A stretch of DNA of 5,730 nt from JAWLCG01 sp041687295 (lineage in GTDB: Bacteria > Planctomycetota > Phycisphaerae > SM23-33 > FEN-1343): positions 1-5,730 of the forward strand of contig JAWLCG010000331.1 of NCBI GenBank assembly GCA_041687295.1, in the 5' to 3' direction. Below the pieces are notes generated by a model that saw nothing but the letters and a program-made list of their open reading frames with translations, had not been told where the DNA came from and ran no database searches. Of the stretch, positions 1 to 4,876 are shown piece by piece (the first letter of the stretch is position 1; each line of letters starts with the position of its first letter). A program made the position numbers and the translations under genes.

Positions 1-367
1 CGAGGCGGTGGGGGACGTAGAAGCTCGCCTCGGCCCCGACGAGCTTGAGGCAGGCGTGCAGGATGGCCACGCCGGTGATGCCGTCGACGTCGTAGTCGCC
101 GTAGATGGTGATCTTCTCACCGGCGCGGACCGCCGCGGCCAACCGCTGGGCGGCCTGCTCGGCCCCGTGCAGCAGGGCCGGGTCGTGCAGGTCGCTCAGC
201 CGGGGCTGGAGGAAGCTCTTGCCTGCCTCGAGGCTCGACAGGCCGCGGTTATGCAGGCACTGGGCCACCAGCGGGCTGCTGCCCAGCCGGGCCGCCATCT
301 CGCCGGCGCCGTCGAAGGGCGGGGCGATGTTCCAGTGATAACAGCCGGGCCTCCACTGCCGTGCCAT
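1..367 (-). CDS. recJ: Single-stranded-DNA-specific exonuclease RecJ, N-terminal part
   Basis: RecJ is a 5'-3' single-strand DNA exonuclease of the DHH phosphoesterase superfamily, acting in the cytoplasm in recombination and repair. Only the first 122 residues are in the window; the gene continues past the left edge (full-length RecJ is usually above 550 residues). The decisive motif is ITIYGDYDVDGITG at residues 86-99, which is DHH motif I with the metal-binding aspartates D91, D93 and D95. Before it come the typical RecJ lead-in FLQPRLSDLHDP (52-63) and an amphipathic stretch ending in the AAVRAGEK turn. After it, FYVPHRL (116-122) matches the family's YxPxR segment. The ATG at 365-367 is preceded on the minus strand by GGAAGGAAG (373-381), a strong ribosome binding site about 5 bases away. 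A promoter lies at 400-428. The gene is divergent from the glycosyltransferase. The catalytic DHH motif itself lies outside the window, so activity cannot be confirmed here. Confidence 0.93.
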   Translation of the reverse strand, partial: MARQWRPGCYHWNIAPPFDGAGEMAARLGSSPLVAQCLHNRGLSSLEAGKSFLQPRLSDLHDPALLHGAEQAAQRLAAAVRAGEKITIYGDYDVDGITGVAILHACLKLVGAEASFYVPHRL

Positions 368-399
368 GGGCGCTTCCTTCCGCTTGCGGTGAAAGGCTG

Positions 400-428
400 A
401 TTATAGCCCCCCCGCCCGCGGGGGCCAA
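400..428 (-). promoter_or_regulatory. Sigma70-like promoter of recJ
   Basis: On the minus strand a perfect TATAAT (400-405) stands 17 bases from TTGGCC (423-428), which matches four of six positions of the -35 consensus. Transcription would start near 393, giving a leader of about 25 bases that contains the recJ ribosome binding site. The spacer is a nearly pure G/C run (seven C then CCC and GGGGG on the plus strand) that could itself fold. This is predicted from the sequence only. Confidence 0.6.
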
Positions 429-454
429 GGCTGGAGACCCCGGCGGCGGCCCGC

Positions 455-466
455 CGGTCCGGACCG
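455..466. repeat. 12-base perfect palindrome in the recJ/glycosyltransferase intergenic region
   Basis: CGGTCCGGACCG reads the same on both strands and lies between the recJ promoter and the glycosyltransferase start. It could be an operator for a dimeric regulator. In DNA this GC-rich a palindrome of this size can also arise by chance, so no role is assigned. Confidence 0.25.
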
Positions 467-511
467 CTTGCCCCTTGGCAGCAGCGGGGCGATGGGCGAG
501 TATGATGGACG

Positions 512-1453
512 ATGACGGACGACGCGAAAATCCTGGCCGTGCACCCCGGGGCGCTGGGGGATGTCATTCTCTTCGGCCGGCTGCTGGAGCGGCTGGGCGG
601 GCCGGTGACGCTGGCGGCCCACGGTGAGAAGGCCCGGCTGCTGGCGGGGCTGGGCGTCGCGGCCCGTGCGCTCGACTTCTCGCTGCTGCCGATGCACGAA
701 CTCTTCAGCGACCAGCCGCTCGATCAGGGCGCCCTGGCGACGCTGCTGGGCGGGCACGACCGGCTGGTCAGCTGCTTTGCCGGCGGGAACCTGGCCGCCG
801 AGATGCGTCTGGCGGCCGCGTGCGGGGCCGGCTCGTCGGCGTTCCTGCCGATCCGCCCCCCGCCCGAGGCCCAGGCGCACCTCACGGCCATCTGGTTCGA
901 CATGCTGGGCCTGACCACGCGCGAGCCGGGGGAGTTTGCCGCCTGGCCCGTGCCGCCGGCGTGGCGGCAGGCGGCCGGGGCGGCGCTGGCCGGGGCCCAG
1001 GTGCCGGCGGGGCAGGCGGTGGTGGTGCTCGCCCCGGGCGCCGGGGCGCGGCGCAAATGCTGGCCGCTGGAGAACTTCCTGGATCTGGCCGGACGCCTCG
1101 CCGCGGCCGGGGGTTTTCAGCCGGTGCTGCTGCTCGGGCCGGTGGAGTTGGAGCAATGGCCGGCGGGGGAGGTGCAGGAGGTTGCCGGACGGTCCCTGGC
1201 CATGCTGGCCAGCCCGCCGCTGGAGACGCTCGCCGGCGTGCTGGCGGGGGCATCGGCCTTTGTCGGCAACGACTCCGGCGTCGGGCATCTCGCCGCGGCC
1301 GTCGGGTGCCGGACGCTCAGTCTCTTCGGCCCGACCTGCCCGACGCACTTCGCCCCGCTGGGCCCGCACGTCCTGCCGCCGCTGTGGCGCGAGCCTATCG
1401 AACTCATCAACGTCTCAGAAGTGCTTGATCAGCTGAAACTTGCGCTCCCATGA
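512..1453 (+). CDS. Glycosyltransferase family 9 protein (ADP-heptose:LPS heptosyltransferase-like)
   Basis: GT9 enzymes are GT-B fold transferases that add a heptose or related sugar from a nucleotide donor to lipopolysaccharide core or another envelope glycan, on the inner face of the cytoplasmic membrane. The 313 residues fit the family length (about 310-360). The N-terminal acceptor domain opens with ILAVHPGALGDVIL (7-20), containing the family's G-x-L/I-GD signature (G13, G16, D17). The linker and second domain hold LAPGAGARRKCWPLENF (173-189), the donor-binding PGxGxxxKxWP pattern. FVGNDSGVGHLAAAVG (250-265) followed by LFGPT is the most conserved GT9 block, with D254, S255 and H259. 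The start is the only in-frame ATG before the conserved strand. It has no clear Shine-Dalgarno, and a TATGAT lies at 501-506. The acceptor cannot be read from the sequence. No other LPS gene is in the window, so its role as heptosyltransferase I, II or another kind is open. Confidence 0.88.
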   Translation: MTDDAKILAVHPGALGDVILFGRLLERLGGPVTLAAHGEKARLLAGLGVAARALDFSLLPMHELFSDQPLDQGALATLLGGHDRLVSCFAGGNLAAEMRLAAACGAGSSAFLPIRPPPEAQAHLTAIWFDMLGLTTREPGEFAAWPVPPAWRQAAGAALAGAQVPAGQAVVVLAPGAGARRKCWPLENFLDLAGRLAAAGGFQPVLLLGPVELEQWPAGEVQEVAGRSLAMLASPPLETLAGVLAGASAFVGNDSGVGHLAAAVGCRTLSLFGPTCPTHFAPLGPHVLPPLWREPIELINVSEVLDQLKLALP

Positions 1454-1464
1454 GCGACCGATCG

Positions 1465-1479
1465 CGCCCTCGGAGGGCG
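1465..1479. terminator. Short hairpin between convergent genes
   Basis: CGCCCT (1465-1470) and AGGGCG (1474-1479) form a six-pair stem (a seventh G-U pair is possible) with a CGG loop, 12 bases after the glycosyltransferase stop. No T run follows on either strand. A second inverted pair, CTGACCG (1483-1489) and CGGTCAG (1522-1528), spans the rest of the gap and reaches into the methyltransferase stop. Either could slow or end transcription from the two converging genes, but neither is a textbook terminator. Confidence 0.35.
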
Positions 1480-1524
1480 TCACTGACCGCTGCCGCTCGT
1501 CATTCGACGCTGGCCACTTGTCGG

Positions 1525-2199
1525 TCAGCCCGGCCCCAGCCGGCCGAAAACGTCCAGGTGGCGGTCGGTGACCATCTCGACCTGCAACTCAAGCCCGGCC
1601 TGCTCGAGCTGGCGGCGGACCTCGCCGACGGTGAAGGCCGCCAGCAGCGAGCGGTAGAACTCCTGCTGAAGCAGCGGGCTTTCGTGCATGGCGTAGTGGT
1701 TGACCAGGTCGCGGGCGTGCTTCTCGCTCCGCGGCCGGGCCAGGTCGCGCAGGAAGACCACCGCCCCGGGCCTGCCCACGCGGCGGATTTCGGCCCACAG
1801 CGGCCCCGGCTCGGGCAGGTGGTGCAGGATGCTGTTGGAGAAGATCACGTCGAAGCTTGCCGCCGGCAGGGCGGTCGCCTTCGCGTCGGCCTGGAGCAGG
1901 CGCAGGCGGTCGGCCAGGCCCGCCCGCTCGACGACGGGACGCGCCAGCTCCAGCATGGCCTCCGAGGCGTCGACGGCGGTGACCTGCCAGCCCGGGTGGC
2001 GGCGGAGAACCCGCACGGGGATGTCGCCCGGCCCGGTGCCCAGCTCCAGGGCGGCTGCGGCCTCCAGCCCGGCGGTCAGCTGGAGCAGCCTGTCGACGAA
2101 CGCCTGGTTGGGCTCGTGGAAGTCCGCCTGGGCGTAGGCCCGGGCCTCGGCGGGGTCGTCCATGAGCTCCGGTTCGCACTGTCGCGGCATGTGGGGCAT
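1525..2199 (-). CDS. Class I SAM-dependent methyltransferase
   Basis: The product is a cytosolic Rossmann-fold methyltransferase using S-adenosylmethionine; the substrate is unknown. From the ATG at 2199 it has 224 residues. Motif I is LELGTGPGD (51-59), the SAM-binding glycine loop. The acidic ribose-binding residue ends strand 2 in VTAVDASEAML (D77), and an acidic residue D106 follows in LLQADA. FDVIFSNSILHHLPEP (117-132) is motif IV of the Methyltransf_11/25 type. AVVFLRDLARP follows in the later strand region. An N-terminal segment ADFHEPNQAFVDRLL resembles the substrate-cap helix seen in many small-molecule methyltransferases. The frame is also open to a GTG at 2238, adding 13 residues. 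The ATG at 2199 is preferred because GGAG (2206-2209) sits six bases before it, whereas the GTG has only a G run. The gene stands alone, convergent with the glycosyltransferase, so context gives no substrate. Confidence 0.87.
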   Translation of the reverse strand: MPHMPRQCEPELMDDPAEARAYAQADFHEPNQAFVDRLLQLTAGLEAAAALELGTGPGDIPVRVLRRHPGWQVTAVDASEAMLELARPVVERAGLADRLRLLQADAKATALPAASFDVIFSNSILHHLPEPGPLWAEIRRVGRPGAVVFLRDLARPRSEKHARDLVNHYAMHESPLLQQEFYRSLLAAFTVGEVRRQLEQAGLELQVEMVTDRHLDVFGRLGPG

Positions 2200-2205
2200 C
2201 GGCGG

Positions 2206-2209
2206 CTCC
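2206..2209 (-). promoter_or_regulatory. Ribosome binding site deciding the methyltransferase start
   Basis: GGAG on the minus strand lies six bases upstream of the ATG at 2197-2199. It favours that start over the GTG at 2236-2238 and over the ATG three codons further in (2188-2190). Confidence 0.5.
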
Positions 2210-2302
2210 GGTTGGGGGCGATCGAGTGTTTTCTCCACGATACCCCGGGCGGGGCGGGCTCCGCAAGGCCGGCCGGGGGATGCGGAAAATCTCGCGGCCG
2301 AT

Positions 2303-2332
2303 TTGCCTTGGGCCTGGCGGCGAACCTACACT
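2303..2332 (+). promoter_or_regulatory. Possible sigma70-like promoter of a rightward transcript
   Basis: TTGCCT (2303-2308) and TACACT (2327-2332) are 18 bases apart on the plus strand. No rightward protein gene follows before the hairpin at 2500-2535, so if it works it would produce an untranslated RNA of about 200 bases. It is a moderate consensus match and could be chance. Confidence 0.25.
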
Positions 2333-2338
2333 TCCTGT

Positions 2339-2548
2339 GTCGCCCGAGCGCCTGACGCCCCGGCCGGCGGATCGACCGGCCCGGCAGCGGCGGGCGGACA
2401 ACCGAATATCGTATTTATGCTCGTCGAGGGTGCCCGAGCTCCAGCCCAGGACAGTCTTGGCGAGCCCCTGTTCTCCAAAGGTCCCGCAGCAGAAGCAGCA
2501 AGCCCCGGCCAGGCCCAACCGCCTGACCGGGGCTTACTCTATTTAATG
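2339..2548 (+). ncRNA. Candidate small RNA of unknown class
   Basis: This is inferred from the layout only: a possible promoter at 2303-2332, an AT-rich island that could hold a second start near 2420, several GC-rich self-complementary segments (for example GCTCG with CGAGC, and CCAGG with CTTGG), then a terminator-like hairpin and T-containing tail. It lies in an otherwise geneless stretch and would be read opposite to both flanking genes. I compared it by eye with SRP RNA, 6S, tmRNA and RNase P signatures and found no convincing match. The true 5' end is uncertain. Confidence 0.2.
2500..2535 (+). terminator. Strong terminator-like hairpin
   Basis: AAGCCCCGG (2500-2508) pairs perfectly with CCGGGGCTT (2527-2535). 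After one C-A mismatch, CAGGC (2510-2514) pairs with GCCTG (2521-2525) around a six-base loop. The plus strand continues ACTCTATTTAATG, a modest T-containing tail. The minus-strand side has no T run, so the hairpin is oriented for rightward transcription, although no rightward protein gene lies just upstream. It could also block leftward read-through from pta into the methyltransferase. Confidence 0.5.
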
Positions 2549-2630
2549 ACGAATGACGATCTGCCGTCGGCGTCTCCCGCGTGCAACCAAGTTGCACGCC
2601 CTACGGGGCAATGACGGATGACGATCTGTC
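2545..2630 (+). repeat. Paired AATGACG heptamer units, two copies 65 bases apart
   Basis: The first copy reads AATGACG-AATGACG-ATCTGCC (2545-2565) and the second AATGACG-GATGACG-ATCTGTC (2610-2630). Each is followed by a TCGGCG-containing segment. The 9-mer CGAATGACG also occurs on the minus strand at 1498-1506 in another intergenic gap. Its first eight bases recur at 5723-5730 at the right edge, so this is a dispersed intergenic word rather than a local duplication. Confidence 0.6.
2563..2606. repeat. Palindromic intergenic repeat, copy A
   Basis: This 44-base element is nearly identical to the one at 2703-2745. It consists of a GCCGTCGGCGTCTCCC arm, a perfect nine-pair inverted repeat GCGTGCAAC/GTTGCACGC (2579-2587 and 2591-2599) with a CAA loop, and a CCTACGG tail. 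Such a stem would fold in RNA or in single-stranded DNA. It resembles REP-type intergenic elements in structure; no transposase is present in the window. Confidence 0.75.
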
Positions 2631-2652
2631 CTCGGCGGCAGCAGAGCAGCGC

Positions 2653-2679
2653 GCCTCTGTGTCCTCAGTGCCTCTGTGG
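2653..2679 (+). repeat. CCTCTGTG nine-base-spaced direct repeat
   Basis: GCCTCTGTG, TCCTCAGTG and CCTCTGTGG follow one another as three related nine-base blocks, with the exact word CCTCTGTG at 2654-2661 and 2671-2678. It lies between the two palindromic elements. I recall similar strings in intergenic DNA of environmental bacteria, but cannot verify that here. Confidence 0.5.
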
Positions 2680-2702
2680 CCCATCAGGGCAAGCCACGGG
2701 CC

Positions 2703-2745
2703 GCCGTCGGCGTCTCCCGCGTGCAACGAGTTGCACGCCCTACGG
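2703..2745. repeat. Palindromic intergenic repeat, copy B
   Basis: This is the second copy of the element at 2563-2606, 43 bases long. The arms are identical, and the only difference lies in the loop, where GA replaces CAA between GCGTGCAAC (2719-2727) and GTTGCACGC (2730-2738). The stem is perfectly kept while the loop has changed length. The heptanucleotide array begins five bases after its end. Confidence 0.75.
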
Positions 2746-2749
2746 CACC

Positions 2750-2826
2750 GGCTAGTGACTTCCGGCTACTGACTACTGGCTACCGACTACTGGCTACCGG
2801 CTACTGACTTCTGGCTCGCGGCTACT
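2750..2826. repeat. Heptanucleotide tandem array, 11 units, ending in the pta stop codon
   Basis: Eleven consecutive seven-base units follow the consensus G(G/A)CTACT: ggctagt, gacttcc, ggctact, gactact, ggctacc, gactact, ggctacc, ggctact, gacttct, ggctcgc, ggctact. The register never slips over 77 bases. The last unit (2820-2826) contains the pta stop codon (2822-2824 on the minus strand), so the array is the immediate 3' flank of pta. It recalls the short tandemly repeated heptamers described in cyanobacteria, though the sequence is different. Confidence 0.8.
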
Positions 2827-3820
2827 GTCCCTGGACGGCGGTGATGGCGGTGATGAGGACGATGTCCTCGACGCTGCAGCCGCGGGAGAGGTCGTTGATG
2901 GGCTTGGCCAGGCCGGTCAGCAGCGGGCCCAGGGCCGTCGCCCCGCCCAGCCGCTCGGTGAGCTTGTAGCCGATGTTGCCGCTGGTGAGGTCGGGGAAGA
3001 TCAGCGTGTTGGCGTGCCCGGCCACGGGCGAGCCCTTGGCCTTGCGCGCGCCGATGTCGGGGACGATGGCCGCGTCAAGCTGCATTTCGCCGTCGACGTT
3101 GAGGTCCGGGCGGCGGGCCTTGACCAGCGCGGTGGCCTCGATGACCTTCTGCACGGCCGGGCTGTGGGCTGAGCCCTTAGTCGAAAAGCTCAGCATCGCC
3201 ACGACCGGGTCGACCCCCAGCAGCGCGCGGCAGGCCTCGGCGGCGGCGATGGCGATGTCGGCCAGCTGCTCGACGCTCGGCTCGGGCACCACGCCAGTGT
3301 CGGCGAAGATCAGCGCCCCGTCCACGCCGACCGCCTCGACCTGCGTGAGCATGATCGAGCAGGCGCTGACGGTCTTGATGCCCCTGGCCGTGCCCACGCC
3401 GAACAGGGCGGCCCGGACGGTGTCGGCCGTCGGGCAGATGCTGCCGGCGACCATGCCCTCGACGCGACCGGCCCCGACCATCATGGCGCCGTAGTAGACC
3501 ACTTTGCGGAGGATGGCGTCGGCGTCGTCGAGGGTCATGCCCTTGGCCTTGCGCTTCTCGTAGAGGGCCTGGACGTACCTGCCGCGATCGGCGTCGGTCA
3601 GGTGGTTGACGATCTCCACGCCGCCCAGCTCGACCCCGGCGGCGGCGGCGTCGGCGGCGATCTTCTCCGGCTCGCCCAGCAGGACGACCTGGGCGTACCG
3701 CCGGGCGGTGATCTCGGCGGCGGCCTTCAGGACGCGGATGTCCTCCGTCTCGGGCAGGACGATGCGGCGGGCGGCCCGGATGGCCTGGGCGGTGATTTTG
3801 TCGACGACGACGGTGCTCAT
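2822..3820 (-). CDS. pta: Phosphate acetyltransferase
   Basis: Pta interconverts acetyl-CoA plus phosphate with acetyl phosphate plus CoA (EC 2.3.1.8) in the cytoplasm. With acetate kinase it makes ATP and acetate during overflow or fermentation, or activates acetate. The 332 residues match the short single-domain bacterial/archaeal form, lacking the N-terminal DRTGG extension of enterobacterial Pta. Visible family blocks are RIVLPETEDIRVLKAA (19-34), FADTGVVPEPS (172-182), AMLSFSTKGSA (208-218), DGEMQLDAA (243-251), ANTLIFPDLTSGNIGYKL (270-287) and KPINDLSRGCSVEDI (306-320). S312, R313 and D319 correspond to the catalytic/CoA-site residues Ser309, Arg310 and Asp316 known from the Methanosarcina enzyme. 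The ATG at 3818-3820 has AAAGG upstream (3828-3832) at seven bases. No acetate kinase gene is in the window. The gene is divergent from the membrane protein gene and ends within a heptamer array. Confidence 0.96.
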   Translation of the reverse strand: MSTVVVDKITAQAIRAARRIVLPETEDIRVLKAAAEITARRYAQVVLLGEPEKIAADAAAAGVELGGVEIVNHLTDADRGRYVQALYEKRKAKGMTLDDADAILRKVVYYGAMMVGAGRVEGMVAGSICPTADTVRAALFGVGTARGIKTVSACSIMLTQVEAVGVDGALIFADTGVVPEPSVEQLADIAIAAAEACRALLGVDPVVAMLSFSTKGSAHSPAVQKVIEATALVKARRPDLNVDGEMQLDAAIVPDIGARKAKGSPVAGHANTLIFPDLTSGNIGYKLTERLGGATALGPLLTGLAKPINDLSRGCSVEDIVLITAITAVQGQ

Positions 3821-3824
3821 GACG

Positions 3825-3853
3825 TTGCCTTTGATTCAGGATGCAGGTACGAT
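3825..3853 (+). promoter_or_regulatory. Sigma70-like promoter of the membrane protein/isomerase unit
   Basis: TTGCCT (3825-3830) and TACGAT (3848-3853) are exactly 17 bases apart on the plus strand. Each matches four or five consensus positions. Transcription would start near 3860, leaving a 60-base leader. The -35 box overlaps the pta ribosome binding site on the other strand, so the two divergent genes have intertwined control regions. For pta itself only a weak TTGTCT-N16-TACCTG is seen on the minus strand. Confidence 0.5.
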
Positions 3854-3919
3854 GGCCGCCGAATCAGACAAGCGGCCCCGCGACGATACCGCGCCGCCGC
3901 GGGTCTGTCGAGCCTCCAG

Positions 3920-4876
3920 ATGAATTCACGACATCGCCACGCGATGGACAAGTTGCAGGTTCTCCTGGCCGCCGTGGCCGCCGTCGGCGCGGTGCTGCTG
4001 CTGGGTGACCGCCTGCTGCCCGTCGGGCCGGGGGAGCCGGTGCTGCTGGTGGTCTCCGCAGCGCCGGCGCTGCTGGGCGCGGCGGGCCTGACGCTGGGCC
4101 TGGCGCTGGCGGTGGGGCTGCTGACGCTGTGGGCGCGCCCGGCGGGGGCGATCGGAGCGATGCTGCTGGGGCTGGGCGCCCTGAGCCTGCTCTCGCCTCC
4201 CCTGCGCAATACCCTGTGGTACCGCCCCGGGCCCCTGGAACAAGTCTTCCCCGCGATGGCGCTCGAACTGCTGCTCTGGGCCGGCCTGGTGCTGCTGGGG
4301 CAGGTGGTGCTGCTGGCGGTGCGGGTGGGGGTCTGGCGACTCCGGCCGGGGTGGTTCGCCCTGCCGACCGACGCCAGGCCTGCCGGGTGGGCAGGTTCTC
4401 TCGCCGGGGTCGTCGCGGCGGAGTCGCCCGCCGAGGCTCCCCGGGTGGCGGGCGGCCTGACGAATTTCTGGGCCATCGCCGGCGGTGCGCTGCTGGTAGG
4501 CCTGGGCGTCGCGACGGTGCTGCTGCAGGGGCTGCTGCAGTCGCCCGACCGCGGGCAGATCGTCTTCGCGGTGCTGGTGAGTTTCTACCTTGGTGGGCTC
4601 GTCGCCCACCAGGTCTTCCCGACGCGCCTGATCCCGGTGGCCTGGCTGATGCCGCTGGGGGTCGGCAGCGTGTTCTACGTTCTGGCCGCCATCGCCCCGC
4701 TGGGGCAGGGGCCCATCGCCTGGGTGCGCGTCAGCCTGCTGGCGCGCGTGCTGCCGGTGGACTACCTCGCCCTGGGTGGCGCCGCGGCCGTGATGGGCTT
4801 CTGGACCAGTCAGCGGCTGGCGATTGCCCGCCGGCTGGCCGCGGACCAGAACCCTGAAGGAGCCAGACAGCCATGA
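3920..4876 (+). CDS. Polytopic membrane protein of unknown function
   Basis: I do not recognise this 318-residue protein. It is strongly hydrophobic with about eight likely transmembrane segments, near residues 12-29, 41-70 (long, perhaps one tilted helix or two), 76-92, 113-134, 183-206, 213-233, 238-259 and 280-297. A hydrophilic loop at about 135-180 (RLRPGW then an AESPAEAPR stretch) divides it into two halves of four helices, and the C-terminus is basic and polar (RLAIARRLAADQ), probably cytoplasmic. No transporter, protease or enzyme motif is evident. The frame is open far upstream into the antisense of pta, so the start is chosen at 3920 or the ATG at 3944 (MDKLQ), directly before the first helix; neither has a good ribosome binding site. 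The stop overlaps the next gene's start as ATGA, so it probably shares an mRNA with, and works alongside, the sugar isomerase-like protein. Confidence 0.75.
   Translation: MNSRHRHAMDKLQVLLAAVAAVGAVLLLGDRLLPVGPGEPVLLVVSAAPALLGAAGLTLGLALAVGLLTLWARPAGAIGAMLLGLGALSLLSPPLRNTLWYRPGPLEQVFPAMALELLLWAGLVLLGQVVLLAVRVGVWRLRPGWFALPTDARPAGWAGSLAGVVAAESPAEAPRVAGGLTNFWAIAGGALLVGLGVATVLLQGLLQSPDRGQIVFAVLVSFYLGGLVAHQVFPTRLIPVAWLMPLGVGSVFYVLAAIAPLGQGPIAWVRVSLLARVLPVDYLALGGAAAVMGFWTSQRLAIARRLAADQNPEGARQP
4857..4862 (+). promoter_or_regulatory. Ribosome binding site of the TIM-barrel gene inside the upstream gene
   Basis: AAGGAG stands ten bases before the ATG at 4873 and within the last codons of the membrane protein gene. 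This supports the start and suggests coupled translation of the two genes. Confidence 0.6.

Larger units (their letters stand above)
2200..2821. other. Long non-coding stretch between methyltransferase and pta
   Basis: No open frame here shows a recognisable family, and the frames that stay open do so across high-GC DNA where stops are rare. I saw no tRNA T-loop motif on either strand. The left half (2200-2545) contains a possible rightward promoter, an AT-rich island at 2405-2420 (contrasting with the surroundings), and a strong hairpin at 2500-2535. The right half (2545-2826) is built of short repeats described separately. The stretch must also carry the methyltransferase promoter on the minus strand; TACGAT-like sequence in the AT-rich island is a weak candidate with no good -35. 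Confidence 0.6.

Noticed and set aside
401..1369. Long leftward open frame of 322 codons opposite the glycosyltransferase
   Set aside because: Its product is an Arg/Gly/Gln/His-rich low-complexity string without any motif, a shadow of the GT9 gene in high-GC DNA.
1450..2355. Long rightward open frame starting ATGA-overlapped with the glycosyltransferase stop
   Set aside because: It lies over the methyltransferase on the other strand, has no family motif and is rich in G, R, Q, A and P as expected for the antisense of a GC-rich gene. The methyltransferase frame has clear SAM motifs.
2470..2515. Resemblance to the SRP RNA helix 8 motif (AGGTCC...GAAGCAGC)
   Set aside because: The invariant GGAA tetraloop with its closing UCC/GGA pairs is missing and the flanks do not pair as in SRP RNA.
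2415..2597. Small leftward open frames in the geneless stretch (60 codons, and part of a 309-codon frame)
   Set aside because: They cross the hairpin and repeat units, have no ribosome binding site or motif, and the longer one runs out of frame through the methyltransferase.
2545..2745. Repeats that might be a CRISPR array
   Set aside because: There are only two full copies 140 bases apart, with non-uniform intervals filled by other repeat types, and no cas gene.
3602..3919. Upstream extension of the membrane protein frame to a start inside pta
   Set aside because: The extension is antisense to the conserved N-terminal part of pta, is hydrophilic and Gly/Asp-rich, and lies before the likely promoter at 3825-3853.
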